DNA of 64,000 bases from contig NZ_JBAKBF010000006.1 of NCBI RefSeq assembly GCF_036881715.1, positions 215,266 to 279,265 on the forward strand, read 5' to 3'. Shown here piece after piece: positions 42,006-53,010 of the stretch. Every line of letters begins with the position of its first letter. Within the stretch, counting starts at the first letter, position 1. The notes beneath the pieces are model-generated. The model searched no databases, had not been told where the DNA came from, and worked only from the letters and a program-made list of their open reading frames with translations. Made by a program: the position numbers and the translations under genes. This DNA is from Pannonibacter anstelovis. GTDB lineage: Bacteria; Pseudomonadota; Alphaproteobacteria; Rhizobiales; Stappiaceae.

Positions 42006-44399
42006 TCAACCTTCCTGCGGAAGCGGCTCCTCCGCTTCCATTTTGCTGTCCAGGCCAACCCGTTCTTCAATCAGGCGCCGCACTGCTAGGATCAAAGCTG
42101 GGTCCGCCTTCAGATGCGGTGCCTCCTCGTCAACGATCGCCAGAAACAGATTGCGCTTCAGCCTCTGTTCTTCGGCCGGGGCAAGCACCCGGCTGCCGAT
42201 GGACGATTGGACGATGCGCATCAGCCGGTCAGCCGCCGTCAGCCGGCCCCAGAGATAGTCATGTTCGCGCCAGGACCGGTTGAAGAACGCACCAAAAGTG
42301 TTCAGCGCCGATCCTTTCAGCACAAAGCCTTCGTCCAGCAGGGAACTGGCATCACGCGGGCTGATCCGGTCGATCAGCGTTTCGTTCACTTCCGAAAAGT
42401 CCGTGCGCTGGAATACGGGCAGCGTTACCAGATCATAGAAGGCAAAGCCCACATAGGCGCGTGTCAGCTCCTGGCGGAGGCCCGGCACCAGATAGGTGAA
42501 GGTCATCACCGCGAAAATGTCATCCTGCAGCCGGTCCAGATCTCCAAGACGCATGTGGGCGCGGATCGCGGCAAGCACCGCCTCCACAGCCTCCGGACCA
42601 TCATCTGTGGCAAGTCCGGCCGCAAGCTCGCACATAGCCTGCGGATAGGCCGCAGCGTTCCAGCAGCGCAGCAGCATGTCGATCTGCTCGTAAAGTTCAC
42701 GCTTCAGCGCATCGAGATCATCCGGCTTCTGGACGGCCACATCATGGCTGCGGGACTGATAAAAGCTGTTGAGCTTGCGCACCACGAACCTCAGGCGGCG
42801 GATGCGGTAGTCCACATCCAGCCCCTTCAGCATACTGATGAGAGCCTGCGATGACCCGAAGTTGCCCGCGTCCATGGCATCCGGCAGCCCAGCCTTGAGG
42901 CGGGCAAGAACATCATCCAGATCCAGCTCTGCCCCTGCCCTTGCGCCCAGCTCGCAGACGAGACCCGCCAGCCGCTCGGCCAGCGCCTCCACCTTCAGCG
43001 TCTGGTAGCTGAGATAGGCATAGCCCGCCTGCACGTGGGCTGCCTCGTTCGCCTTCACCCGGCAACGGGTCAGCTCCTCGATGGTCAGTGGCTGGCTGGA
43101 GGCGGCCGGCAGGATCCGCCCCACCTCCGCATCCACCAGCGGATCGGTGGCGGCAATCACCTCGGCAAGGCGCCGCGCCCGCCGGTTGCGTGCCTCAATG
43201 GCCTTGAGATCATCCCCCACGGGTTCGTTGCGCGGAATATGGGCGAGCGAAGACAGGATCACCCGGAAAAAGCCCGGCACCGTATCGCCATTGCCATTTG
43301 GACCTACGCCCTTGCCGTTGAAGGGCACCGGGTCGACATAGACCAGCCGCCGGGCGACCTCGCGGGTGGCTGGCCGCTCGTCTATGGCCTCGATGACGGG
43401 GCCAAAGGGCTTGTTCATCACAACGCTGCCATCGACAAAGCAGCGCCGCTCCACATCATCCACCGGCCCGCCAAGCGTGTCACGCAGGAAGCTCTCGCGT
43501 GTCTCCCAGACCTCGCCCCTCTCTGCCAGCAGCTTGTCCATTTCCCCCACTGTTGCGGGTGGAAATGCACCGGGGAAAGAGGAAGTCGCACGGGCGGCAA
43601 AGACAAGACCGGGAATGTGGCGCGGGGTGAAACTGCTGTCCAGAACGCCCGGCATGCGGTGCTCGCAGGAAAAGCGCAGAATGCGCCGGTGTTCCCGCTC
43701 CTCGATGAAAGCCGGTTCATCAATGCGGATGCGCTGGCGGCGGCCGTAATAATCGGTCAGGGTGACGAACAGCTCCAGCTTCTGTCCGCGCGGCACCAGG
43801 GTTGCGCCCTCGCGCCAGCTGGCGTCCATGGCGTGGCAGGCATCCAGCATCCAGCCGCAATAGCGCGAACCGGAAAACGGCGGGGTGAACCAGCGCGACT
43901 GAGTGAGCAGACGCAGCTTGTCGCGGGTCTCCGGGCTGTCGATCTGCGCCTTGAGGCCCGAGGTGATCAGCCGGTCGATTACCGGAGACATGCCGCTCTT
44001 GAGGTAACGGGTGATGCCGTCCTGCGGCTTGGCAAGCCGCGTCACATCCGCATTCTCAAGCCAGAGGTCGCGGTGGGCATCCAGAGGCAGATCATGGGCG
44101 ATGGCACGGGCGAGCATCACCCCGTTAACACCGCCTGCCGATGCCCCGGCAATGGCATCCACCACCACTCGGACATTCACATCCGGCTCATAGGCGCGCA
44201 GCAGCTCCAGATAGGCAAGTGTGGACGGCGACAGCGTTCCGGCTGCCGTCTCCTCCGCAGCCTCCTGCGGATCGCGCGAGGCGTTGAGGCTGGAGGCCTT
44301 GACGAGATTGAGGACTTCGCGGCTGACGCCATGCATGTAGATGGCAAGGGAAACACCGCCGTAGAACACGAGCGCGAGGCGGATCTCGATCTGCTTCAT
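42006..44399 (-). CDS. Large patatin-like phospholipase family protein (DUF3376 type)
   Basis: A 797-residue protein. The N-terminal patatin domain has the oxyanion-type GGVSLAIYMHG (14-24), the nucleophile motif GASAG with Ser87, and the catalytic Asp in FVDGSVVMNKP (about residue 320). A long helical C-terminal region follows, as in the DUF3376 group. No signal peptide is visible. The start MKQIEIRLAL at 44399 fits the family; the frame is open 19 codons further. It is four bases upstream of crcB. Lipid hydrolase activity is predicted; its role is unknown. Confidence 0.85.
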   Translation of the reverse strand: MKQIEIRLALVFYGGVSLAIYMHGVSREVLNLVKASSLNASRDPQEAAEETAAGTLSPSTLAYLELLRAYEPDVNVRVVVDAIAGASAGGVNGVMLARAIAHDLPLDAHRDLWLENADVTRLAKPQDGITRYLKSGMSPVIDRLITSGLKAQIDSPETRDKLRLLTQSRWFTPPFSGSRYCGWMLDACHAMDASWREGATLVPRGQKLELFVTLTDYYGRRQRIRIDEPAFIEEREHRRILRFSCEHRMPGVLDSSFTPRHIPGLVFAARATSSFPGAFPPATVGEMDKLLAERGEVWETRESFLRDTLGGPVDDVERRCFVDGSVVMNKPFGPVIEAIDERPATREVARRLVYVDPVPFNGKGVGPNGNGDTVPGFFRVILSSLAHIPRNEPVGDDLKAIEARNRRARRLAEVIAATDPLVDAEVGRILPAASSQPLTIEELTRCRVKANEAAHVQAGYAYLSYQTLKVEALAERLAGLVCELGARAGAELDLDDVLARLKAGLPDAMDAGNFGSSQALISMLKGLDVDYRIRRLRFVVRKLNSFYQSRSHDVAVQKPDDLDALKRELYEQIDMLLRCWNAAAYPQAMCELAAGLATDDGPEAVEAVLAAIRAHMRLGDLDRLQDDIFAVMTFTYLVPGLRQELTRAYVGFAFYDLVTLPVFQRTDFSEVNETLIDRISPRDASSLLDEGFVLKGSALNTFGAFFNRSWREHDYLWGRLTAADRLMRIVQSSIGSRVLAPAEEQRLKRNLFLAIVDEEAPHLKADPALILAVRRLIEERVGLDSKMEAEEPLPQEG

Positions 44400-44494
44400 G
44401 GGCGAATCCCCGGACCGACAGGCCGCCAGCATCGCGCAGCCGCCCTCGGACGGCAAGGCGAAGTTCGGGGAATGGTCAGCTGTATCTTACCCTG

Positions 44495-45817
44495 TCACCC
44501 GCCGCCGCGCTCGCGCCGCAGTCTCGACCAGTATTCGAGGCGCTTGCGCAACTCGCGCTCAAAGCCGCGCTCCACGGGATCATAGAAGACCTGCCGTCCC
44601 ATGCTTTCGGGGAAATAGTCCTGACCGGAGAAGGCGTCCGGCTGGTCATGGTCATAGGCATAACCGTCACCGTAGCCTTCGGACTTCATCAGCTTGGTCG
44701 GGGCATTCAGAATGTGCTTTGGCGGCAGCAGCGAACCATGGCTCTTGGCCGCGCGCACCGCCGCCTTGTAGGCCGTGTAGACCGCATTCGACTTTGGCGC
44801 AGTCGCCAGATAGACCACGCATTGCGCCAGCGCCAGTTCCCCTTCCGGCGAGCCCAGCATCTGATAGGCATCGCGCGCAGCATTCGCCTGTGTCAGCGCC
44901 TGGGGGTCGGCAAGGCCGATGTCCTCCACCGCCATGCGGATCAGGCGGCGGGCGAGATAAAGCGGGTCCTCGCCGCCATCGAGCATGCGCGCGAACCAGT
45001 AGAGCGCCGCATCAGGGTCCGAACCGCGCACGGACTTGTGCAGGGCGGAAATCAGATTGTAGTGGCCGTCCTGGCTCTTGTCATAGATCGGCGCCCGGCG
45101 CTGGACGATCTCCTGCAGCCGCGCTGCGGTGAAGACTTCCCCCTCCCCAGCCGCTCGCCAGACATCCTCCGCCAGTGTCAAAGCCGAGCGTCCATCCCCA
45201 TCTGCCATGCGCACCAGCACGCCGCGCGCCTCTTCATCGAGCGGCAGAGGCTTGCCCTCTTCCACTTCTGCCCGCGCCAGCAGCCGCTCCACGGCCTCAC
45301 GGTCCAGCGAGCGGAAGGTCATCACGTGAGAGCGCGACAGAAGCGCCGCGTTCAGCTCAAAGGACGGGTTCTCGGTCGTCGCGCCAACCAGAGTAATGGT
45401 GCCGTCTTCCATCACCGGCAGGAAGCTGTCCTGCTGGGCGCGGTTGAAGCGGTGGATTTCGTCCACGAACAGCAGCGTGCCCCGTCCGCCCATGCGCCGG
45501 GCACGGGCGGCTTCAAACACCTTCTTGAGATCGGCAACGCCGGAAAAGATCGCCGAGATCTGTTCAAAGCCCAGATCTGTTTCCGCGGCCAGCAGCCGGG
45601 CCACCGTCGTCTTGCCGGTGCCTGGCGGCCCCCAGAAGATCAGTGAGCCAAGGCTGCGGTTGCGCAGCATGCGCGACAGCGTGCCATCGGGGCCCAGCAG
45701 ATGGTCCTGCCCCGCAACATCCTCCAGCCGCTTCGGCCGCAGCCTGTCTGCCAGCGGGCGCGGCCCGGCGGGTTGGGAGGCAAGCATCTGCCCGGAAGCG
45801 GAAAAGAGGTCACTCAT
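44495..45817 (-). CDS. rarA: Replication-associated recombination protein A (RarA/MgsA)
   Basis: AAA+ ATPase acting at stalled replication forks. The 440-residue protein has Walker A GPPGTGKT (63-70), Walker B LLFVDEIH (115-122), the RarA C-terminal tetramerisation domain, and the typical LMKSEGYGDGYAYDHDQPDAF segment near the C-terminus. It starts 18 bases downstream of the degP stop, so it is probably in the same transcript. Confidence 0.95.
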   Translation of the reverse strand: MSDLFSASGQMLASQPAGPRPLADRLRPKRLEDVAGQDHLLGPDGTLSRMLRNRSLGSLIFWGPPGTGKTTVARLLAAETDLGFEQISAIFSGVADLKKVFEAARARRMGGRGTLLFVDEIHRFNRAQQDSFLPVMEDGTITLVGATTENPSFELNAALLSRSHVMTFRSLDREAVERLLARAEVEEGKPLPLDEEARGVLVRMADGDGRSALTLAEDVWRAAGEGEVFTAARLQEIVQRRAPIYDKSQDGHYNLISALHKSVRGSDPDAALYWFARMLDGGEDPLYLARRLIRMAVEDIGLADPQALTQANAARDAYQMLGSPEGELALAQCVVYLATAPKSNAVYTAYKAAVRAAKSHGSLLPPKHILNAPTKLMKSEGYGDGYAYDHDQPDAFSGQDYFPESMGRQVFYDPVERGFERELRKRLEYWSRLRRERGGG

Positions 45818-45835
45818 GACGGATCAACTGCATCA

Positions 45836-47326
<1,491 letters not shown>

Positions 47327-47350
47327 CGTGAAAGCTCCCTTTAAACGCAG

Positions 47351-47372
47351 AATCCGGCACGAAGGCCGGATT
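47351..47372. other. Hairpin with a REP-like core upstream of degP
   Basis: AATCCGGC and GCCGGATT form a perfect 8-bp stem around ACGAAG, 25 bases before the degP start. The core resembles CCGGCACAAGGCCGG of the REP-like palindromes elsewhere. It may be a degenerate copy or a 5'-leader stem. Confidence 0.4.
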
Positions 47373-47399
47373 CGATACATGCCAGATAGGAAGCCCGTC

Positions 47400-47433
47400 C
47401 TGCAATGCCAAGCCTTGCGGCCCGGCATTGCAG
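47400..47433 (-). terminator. Hairpin after the chemotaxis receptor gene
   Basis: CTGCAATGCC and GGCATTGCAG form a perfect 10-bp stem with a 14-base loop, 10 bases after the receptor stop. No T-run follows, so termination is uncertain. Confidence 0.5.
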
Positions 47434-47443
47434 CTTGATGGGT

Positions 47444-49621
47444 TCAGGCGGAGCGGACCTGCGACAGGAAGGAGCGGACCTCCTCGTCGAGGTGGCGTGC
47501 CTGACTGCTCAGCTCGCTGGCAGATGCAACGAAGCCGTCAGCAGCGGTGCCCGTGCGCTCGGTCACATCGTTCACCCGGCGGATGTTGCTCGTCACCTCT
47601 TCGGTGCCGCGTGCTGCACGCTGCGTGTTGTCAGCGATGCCCTGCGTTGCGGCGCTCTGCTCCTCGACGGCGGAAGACACCTCGGTCACCGACATGGTGA
47701 TTTCGCTGATGGTCTCCTGGATCTCGGCGATAGCAGCAACGGCATCATCCGTGGCGCTGCGGATCGCGTCGATCTGCTGCTGGATTTCGCCGGTTGCCTT
47801 GCCGGTCTGCGAGGCCAGTTCCTTGACTTCCGATGCCACGACGGCAAAGCCCCGGCCGGCCTCGCCTGCACGCGCCGCCTCGATGGTGGCATTGAGGGCA
47901 AGCAGGTTGGTCTGGTCGGCAATGTCCGAGATCAGTGTCACCACCTCACCGATACGGTTGGCAGCTTCTGCCAGCGAACGCACGGTGGTGTTGGTGGCCT
48001 GGGCACGGATTGTTGCCGTCTGGGCCACGCTGGACGAACGGGCGATCAGCTCGGAGATCTGGCGGATCGAGCTCGAAAGCTGGTCCGATGCCGAAGCGAT
48101 CGACTGCACTTCTTCCATGGCCTGATTGGACATGTCAGCCGCACGCGACGCGCTGTCACCAGCCGACTGCGTCATTTCCTGCACCTCGCGAGCTGCAGAC
48201 TGCAGGCTCTGCGCCGAGCGGGAAACGGTTTCAACCACGCGGCCAACGGACGCCTCGAACTCGGCGGCCAGACCGGAGAGCATTTGCTGGCGCTGTTCAG
48301 CCTGGGAGCGGGCAGCAATTGCCTCTTCCTCAGCACGGCGTTCCTGCTCGGCAGCCGCGTTCTCGCGGATCTGCAGAACCGCACGGCCAATCTCACCGAT
48401 TTCATCCCCGCGGCGGGCCGCAGAAATGTCCTGCGAGAGGTTGCCATTGGCAATGGACGTCAGCGCCTGAACCAGCACCTGAAGCGGCTTGGTGATGGTG
48501 CGTGAGAACAGCAGAGCAACCACAGCAACGACAGCGAGCGTGATCAGCGTCAGCATGATCATCCGGTCACGCATGGCGGTGACGGCACTCAGGGTCTCTT
48601 CCATGGTCTTGTCGGCGACAACCGCATAGGTCTGCCCCATGAAGTTGATAGGCTCAGCCAGAACCATACGGTCAAGGCCATCCTTGCCGGTCACCTGCCC
48701 CGACGACTCGACGCCACGCAGGGCGTCATCGATAGGCTTGCCCTCCGCCTGGAACTTCAGTGCTGTCGGGAAATCCAGCGCCGGCATCGTGGTCAGCACC
48801 ATACCACCCTGAGAAACCAGGTAGGTCTGTCCAGTTTCGCCAAGCCCTTCGCGGTCTGCGAGAACCTTGTCCAGCATCGGGGACGTTACGCGCATAGCGA
48901 TGACGCCGAGATACTTGCTTTCACCGAACTCGTTCACATAGACGGGTTGGGCCAGGAACATCGACGGAGTTGCATCCGCTCCATATTCACTGAAGCCCGT
49001 TGCTACCTGTGTGCCGGCCGGCTGGCCCGCAGCCAGCTTGAACGCTTCGCCAAGACCTGTCGCGGCCAGAGAACCGTCGGTGACCGACTGAAGGAAGTCG
49101 TCGCCCTTGGTCACGGAATAAAGAACGAGGCCGTCGTTGGTGATGCCGTAGATATCGCCGTAGCCGCCAGCCTTCCAGGCCGACAGGAATGAGCCATGCA
49201 GCTCACCATGACGCCAGGAATACATGGTCTTGTTGGTCTTGCCCGTCAGCTCGGCGCGGTCGGCAGCACTACTGCCTGCAGCCTGATAGTAGCTGCGGAT
49301 CGACTCCATGTCGGTGCCGAGGTTCGCCCGGGTGCTCGCCAGGTCCTTCATGAGCAGCGTCGCGGCTGCGCCCGAGGCAAGGTTCGACAGATCAGACTGA
49401 ATACCATCGAACTTGGCGGAAAGCAGGGCGTGGCGCGACTGCACCATCAAGCCCAGCTCGGAGACGCCCGCCTTTTCAAGGCCGTCGCGGCCGGTTGTAT
49501 AACCAATCACCCCAACCACTGCACAGGAAACCAATGCAAGGCCTACAGTGACAGCAGGTATAATCGTGGAAAGACGTAAAAAGCTCCGGCTCTTCACGCC
49601 GGCATTCTGACTTCCGCTCAT
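47444..49621 (-). CDS. Methyl-accepting chemotaxis protein
   Basis: A 725-residue transmembrane chemoreceptor. The N-terminal membrane segment is at about residues 19-41; a large periplasmic sensor region follows, then a second membrane segment (MIMLTLITLAVVAVVALLF), a HAMP domain (FSRTITKPLQVLVQALTSIANG) and the signalling domain with its conserved hairpin tip (ISDIADQTNLLALNATIEAA, then GRGFAVVASEVKELA). No C-terminal CheR-docking pentapeptide is seen. The sensor domain looks double-Cache-like, but no ligand can be given. It lies between the ribosomal cluster and degP, with its own terminator region on both sides. Confidence 0.93.
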   Translation of the reverse strand: MSGSQNAGVKSRSFLRLSTIIPAVTVGLALVSCAVVGVIGYTTGRDGLEKAGVSELGLMVQSRHALLSAKFDGIQSDLSNLASGAAATLLMKDLASTRANLGTDMESIRSYYQAAGSSAADRAELTGKTNKTMYSWRHGELHGSFLSAWKAGGYGDIYGITNDGLVLYSVTKGDDFLQSVTDGSLAATGLGEAFKLAAGQPAGTQVATGFSEYGADATPSMFLAQPVYVNEFGESKYLGVIAMRVTSPMLDKVLADREGLGETGQTYLVSQGGMVLTTMPALDFPTALKFQAEGKPIDDALRGVESSGQVTGKDGLDRMVLAEPINFMGQTYAVVADKTMEETLSAVTAMRDRMIMLTLITLAVVAVVALLFSRTITKPLQVLVQALTSIANGNLSQDISAARRGDEIGEIGRAVLQIRENAAAEQERRAEEEAIAARSQAEQRQQMLSGLAAEFEASVGRVVETVSRSAQSLQSAAREVQEMTQSAGDSASRAADMSNQAMEEVQSIASASDQLSSSIRQISELIARSSSVAQTATIRAQATNTTVRSLAEAANRIGEVVTLISDIADQTNLLALNATIEAARAGEAGRGFAVVASEVKELASQTGKATGEIQQQIDAIRSATDDAVAAIAEIQETISEITMSVTEVSSAVEEQSAATQGIADNTQRAARGTEEVTSNIRRVNDVTERTGTAADGFVASASELSSQARHLDEEVRSFLSQVRSA

Positions 49622-49740
49622 AGCGCACCCAGCTCCATGGAAAGGAAAAGTGGGGGCAGCATCTCCTTAATGATCTTAAGAACAAGATAATTTTGACAAG
49701 TGAACTGAGCTGACACACAAATTCAGCAGAAAATATCGAG

Positions 49741-49770
49741 AAAAAGCAAAAGGCGGGCACAGGGCCCGCC
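49741..49770 (-). terminator. Terminator of the ribosomal protein cluster (after rplQ)
   Basis: On the minus strand GGCGGGC and GCCCGCC form a 7-bp stem with a 5-base loop, followed by TTTTGCTTTTT. It is 28 bases after the rplQ stop and ends the alpha operon. Confidence 0.9.
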
Positions 49771-49798
49771 TTTCACAGTCGTCTATACTTCCGAAACC

Positions 49799-50224
49799 TT
49801 ACGCTGCGTTCTCAGCAGCCTGTTCCGCTTCGTGACGGGCACGGTCGGCAGCGCCGCGTGCAGACATGTCACGGTCAACCAGCTCGATCACAGCCATCGG
49901 CGCGCTGTCGCCATAACGGAAGCCAGCCTTGACCACGCGGGTGTAACCACCGTTGCGCTCCTTGTAACGGCTGGCGAGCACGTCAAACAGCTTGCGGACC
50001 ATGGCAACGTCACGAACCTGCGAGATCGCCTGACGGCGGGCATGCAGATCGCCGCGCTTGCCGAGGGTGACAAGCTTGTCCATGATCGGCTTCATTTCCT
50101 TGGCCTTCGGCAGCGTCGTGACGATGGCTTCGTGTTCAATCAGCGAGGCCGCCATGTTGGCGAACATCGCAGTACGGTGGCTCGTGGTGCGGCCGAGCTT
50201 GCGGCCGGATTTACCGTGGCGCAT
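49799..50224 (-). CDS. rplQ: 50S ribosomal protein L17
   Basis: A 141-residue L17 with the typical start MRHGKSGRKLGRTTSHRTAMF and the GGYTRVVKAGFRYGDSAPMAVIELV block. The C-terminus is Ala- and Glu-rich. It is the last gene of the alpha operon, 79 bases downstream of rpoA, and is followed by a strong terminator. Confidence 0.98.
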   Translation of the reverse strand: MRHGKSGRKLGRTTSHRTAMFANMAASLIEHEAIVTTLPKAKEMKPIMDKLVTLGKRGDLHARRQAISQVRDVAMVRKLFDVLASRYKERNGGYTRVVKAGFRYGDSAPMAVIELVDRDMSARGAADRARHEAEQAAENAA

Positions 50225-50303
50225 GGCCTTCTCCTTTAGACGTTAAGCGGGCATCCTCTGCGGGACTGCCGCCCTGTTGTTCTGCCAGGGGCGAAACCGC
50301 CCC

Positions 50304-51326
50304 TTAGTACTGATGGTCCTCGTAGCGCTTGGCGAGGTCCTCGATGTTCTCCGGCGGCCAGTTGGCCACGTCCATGCCCAGATGGAGACCCATCTGTGCG
50401 AGAACTTCCTTGATCTCGTTAAGCGACTTGCGGCCGAAGTTCGGCGTGCGGAGCATTTCCGCCTCGGTCTTCTGGATGAGATCGCCGATATAAACGATGT
50501 TGTCGTTCTTCAGGCAGTTTGCCGAACGAACGGACAGCTCGAGCTCGTCGACCTTCTTGAGAAGGGCCGGGTTGAATGCCAGTTCCGGAACGCTGTCTTC
50601 TGCGATCTCACGCTTCGGCTCTTCGAAGTTGACGAAGATCGAAAGCTGGTCCTGCAGAATGCGCGCCGCATAAGCCACCGCATCTTCCGGCTTCACCGAA
50701 CCATCGGTTTCGACCGTCAGCGTCAGCTTGTCATAGTCAAGAACCTGGCCTTCACGGGTGTTTTCAACCTTGTAGGACACTTTCTTGACCGGGGAGTACA
50801 GGCTGTCGACCGGGATCAGACCAATCGGAGCGTCCTCAGGACGGTTCCGCTCGGCTGCCACGTAGCCCTTGCCGGTGTTGACCGTGAACTCCATGCGGAT
50901 TTCCGCGCCCTCATCGAGGGTGCAGAGCACGAGTTCCGGGTTCAGCACTTCGACGTCACCAACCGTCTGGATGTCACCAGCGGTCACGACACCGGGACCC
51001 TGCTTGCGCACAACCATGCGCTTGGGGCCCTCGCCTTCCATGCGGATCGCGATTTCCTTGATGTTCAGGATGATGTCCGTCACATCTTCGCGCACGCCCG
51101 GAATGGACGAGAATTCGTGCAGAACGCCGTCGATCTGCACAGCCGTTACGGCAGCACCCTGCAGCGAGGAAAGCAGGATGCGGCGCAGGGCATTGCCGAG
51201 CGTGAGGCCATAGCCGCGCTCAAGCGGCTCGGCGACCACGGTACCGGTCGTGCGCGGATTTTCACCCGGCTTCACTTCCAGTTTGTTCGGCTTGATCAGC
51301 TCTTGCCAGTTCTTCTGAATCGTCAC
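50304..51326 (-). CDS. rpoA: RNA polymerase alpha subunit
   Basis: A 340-residue alpha subunit, which nucleates RNA polymerase assembly and contacts UP elements and activators. The N-terminal domain contains RGYGLTLGNALRRILLSSLQG and the C-terminal domain contains the ELSVRSANCLKNDNIVYIGDL contact surface. The start is GTG at 51326 (VTIQKNWQEL), with GAGGTAAG upstream; the ATG-starting frame 39 codons earlier runs through an intergenic gap and is rejected. Confidence 0.98.
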   Translation of the reverse strand: MTIQKNWQELIKPNKLEVKPGENPRTTGTVVAEPLERGYGLTLGNALRRILLSSLQGAAVTAVQIDGVLHEFSSIPGVREDVTDIILNIKEIAIRMEGEGPKRMVVRKQGPGVVTAGDIQTVGDVEVLNPELVLCTLDEGAEIRMEFTVNTGKGYVAAERNRPEDAPIGLIPVDSLYSPVKKVSYKVENTREGQVLDYDKLTLTVETDGSVKPEDAVAYAARILQDQLSIFVNFEEPKREIAEDSVPELAFNPALLKKVDELELSVRSANCLKNDNIVYIGDLIQKTEAEMLRTPNFGRKSLNEIKEVLAQMGLHLGMDVANWPPENIEDLAKRYEDHQY

Positions 51327-51411
51327 GTTCTTACCTCGTCGGCTGTCCCGCCGGAGCTCGCCGGCCATTCTTCGCCATTGGAGGAAACCAGGTATCTGAA
51401 AGTCAAATGAC

Positions 51412-51802
<391 letters not shown>

Positions 51803-51869
51803 TCTATATTCCTTGGTTTGATCTCTGCACCGCCGTAATACCGGCGGCTACACCAGCCGTAGCGGCAGA

Positions 51870-52238
51870 TTACTTCTTCTTGCCTGCGATCGGCTTTGCC
51901 GGACCCTTGCGGGTGCGAGCATTCGTATGGGTGCGCTGGCCACGGACCGGCAGGCCGCGGCGGTGACGCAGGCCGCGGTAGCAGCCAAGGTCCATCAGGC
52001 GCTTGATGTTCATCGCGGTTTCGCGGCGCAGGTCACCTTCCACGAGGTAGTCGCGGTCGATGGTCTCGCGAATCGCCAGCACTTCGGCGTCAGACAGCTG
52101 ATTCACGCGGCGCTCCGGCGCAATGTTCACCTTTTCGATGATTTCCTGCGCGAACTTGGCACCAATGCCGTGAATGTACTGAAGCGCGATGACAACGCGC
52201 TTGTTCGTCGGGATGTTAACGCCAGCAATACGTGCCAC
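51870..52238 (-). CDS. rpsM: 30S ribosomal protein S13
   Basis: A 122-residue S13 of the small-subunit head. The start is GTG at 52238 (VARIAGVNIPTNKRV), preceded by GGAG 6 bases upstream; an ATG four codons earlier lies within that ribosome-binding site. The C-terminus carries the RGLRHRRGLPVRGQRTHTNARTRKG tail. It follows a 166-base leader that separates it from adk. Confidence 0.97.
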   Translation of the reverse strand: MARIAGVNIPTNKRVVIALQYIHGIGAKFAQEIIEKVNIAPERRVNQLSDAEVLAIRETIDRDYLVEGDLRRETAMNIKRLMDLGCYRGLRHRRGLPVRGQRTHTNARTRKGPAKPIAGKKK

Positions 52239-52346
52239 GTGCGTCTCCATATCTTGCGGCTTTAAGCACCGCGGTTGCATTTCCCCGCGTCCGGTGGAGC
52301 CCGGCCCTTGCGGGAGTTTATTGGCTGGCTTTGACCAGCACAGAAT

Positions 52347-52377
52347 GTGCCGGCCCCGGTATCTCCGGGATCGGCAC
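52347..52377 (-). promoter_or_regulatory. Strong hairpin in the adk-rpsM gap
   Basis: GTGCCG pairs with CGGCAC and, inside it, CCCGG with CCGGG around a 5-base loop, with a 2x2 internal loop. It lies in a 166-base gap, the widest in the ribosomal cluster, 109 bases upstream of the rpsM start. No T-run follows. A regulatory leader or internal promoter region for the alpha operon is inferred. Confidence 0.5.
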
Positions 52378-52404
52378 ATAATCTTGAGGATTAGAGCGCG
52401 GTGT

Positions 52405-53010
52405 TTACCGGCTCTCAACCCGTTCGTCAAGCTTCGAAAGAACGGCGGCAATGGCAGCCGTCACATCATCAATCGGCTGCATGCCATCGATGACCGTGAG
52501 AAGGCCGTTCTTCTCGTAGTAGGGAATGACCACGGCCGTATCGCGGTTATAGGCTTCAAGACGCTGCTTGAAGACTTCCGGATCATCATCCTTACGGACC
52601 GGCTGGCCGGCAGCCTTCGCCTCTTCCGCACGGTTGATGATTCGCGACACGAGCTTGGACTGGTCCACCCGCAGCTCGATCACCGCATCGAGACCGATGC
52701 GGTTTTCTGCGAGCATCTGATCCAAAGCCTCGGCCTGGGCCAGCGTGCGCGGGAAGCCATCGAGGATGAACCCCTTCTGTGCATCCACTTCGCCAATCCG
52801 GTCCCGGATGATGCCGACAACGATCTCGTCAGAGACGAGCCCGCCGGCGTCCATCACTGCCTTGGCCTTGAGGCCGACCTCGGTTCCGGCTGCGACGGCG
52901 GCACGAAGCATGTCGCCGGTCGACAGTTGCGGAATGCCATGTTTGGCAACAAGCCGGGCCGCCTGAGTACCCTTCCCTGCACCGGGAGGTCCGACCAGAA
53001 TCAACCTCAT
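52405..53010 (-). CDS. adk: Adenylate kinase (short form without zinc lid)
   Basis: Interconverts 2 ADP with ATP and AMP. The 201-residue protein has GPPGAGKGT (8-16), DGFPRT and the RKDDDPE segment. The LID domain is reduced to about 40 residues (RVDQSKLVSRIINRAEEAKAAGQP region) and lacks the Cys cluster, as in many alphaproteobacterial enzymes. It overlaps the secY stop by four bases (ATGA). Confidence 0.97.
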   Translation of the reverse strand: MRLILVGPPGAGKGTQAARLVAKHGIPQLSTGDMLRAAVAAGTEVGLKAKAVMDAGGLVSDEIVVGIIRDRIGEVDAQKGFILDGFPRTLAQAEALDQMLAENRIGLDAVIELRVDQSKLVSRIINRAEEAKAAGQPVRKDDDPEVFKQRLEAYNRDTAVVIPYYEKNGLLTVIDGMQPIDDVTAAIAAVLSKLDERVESR

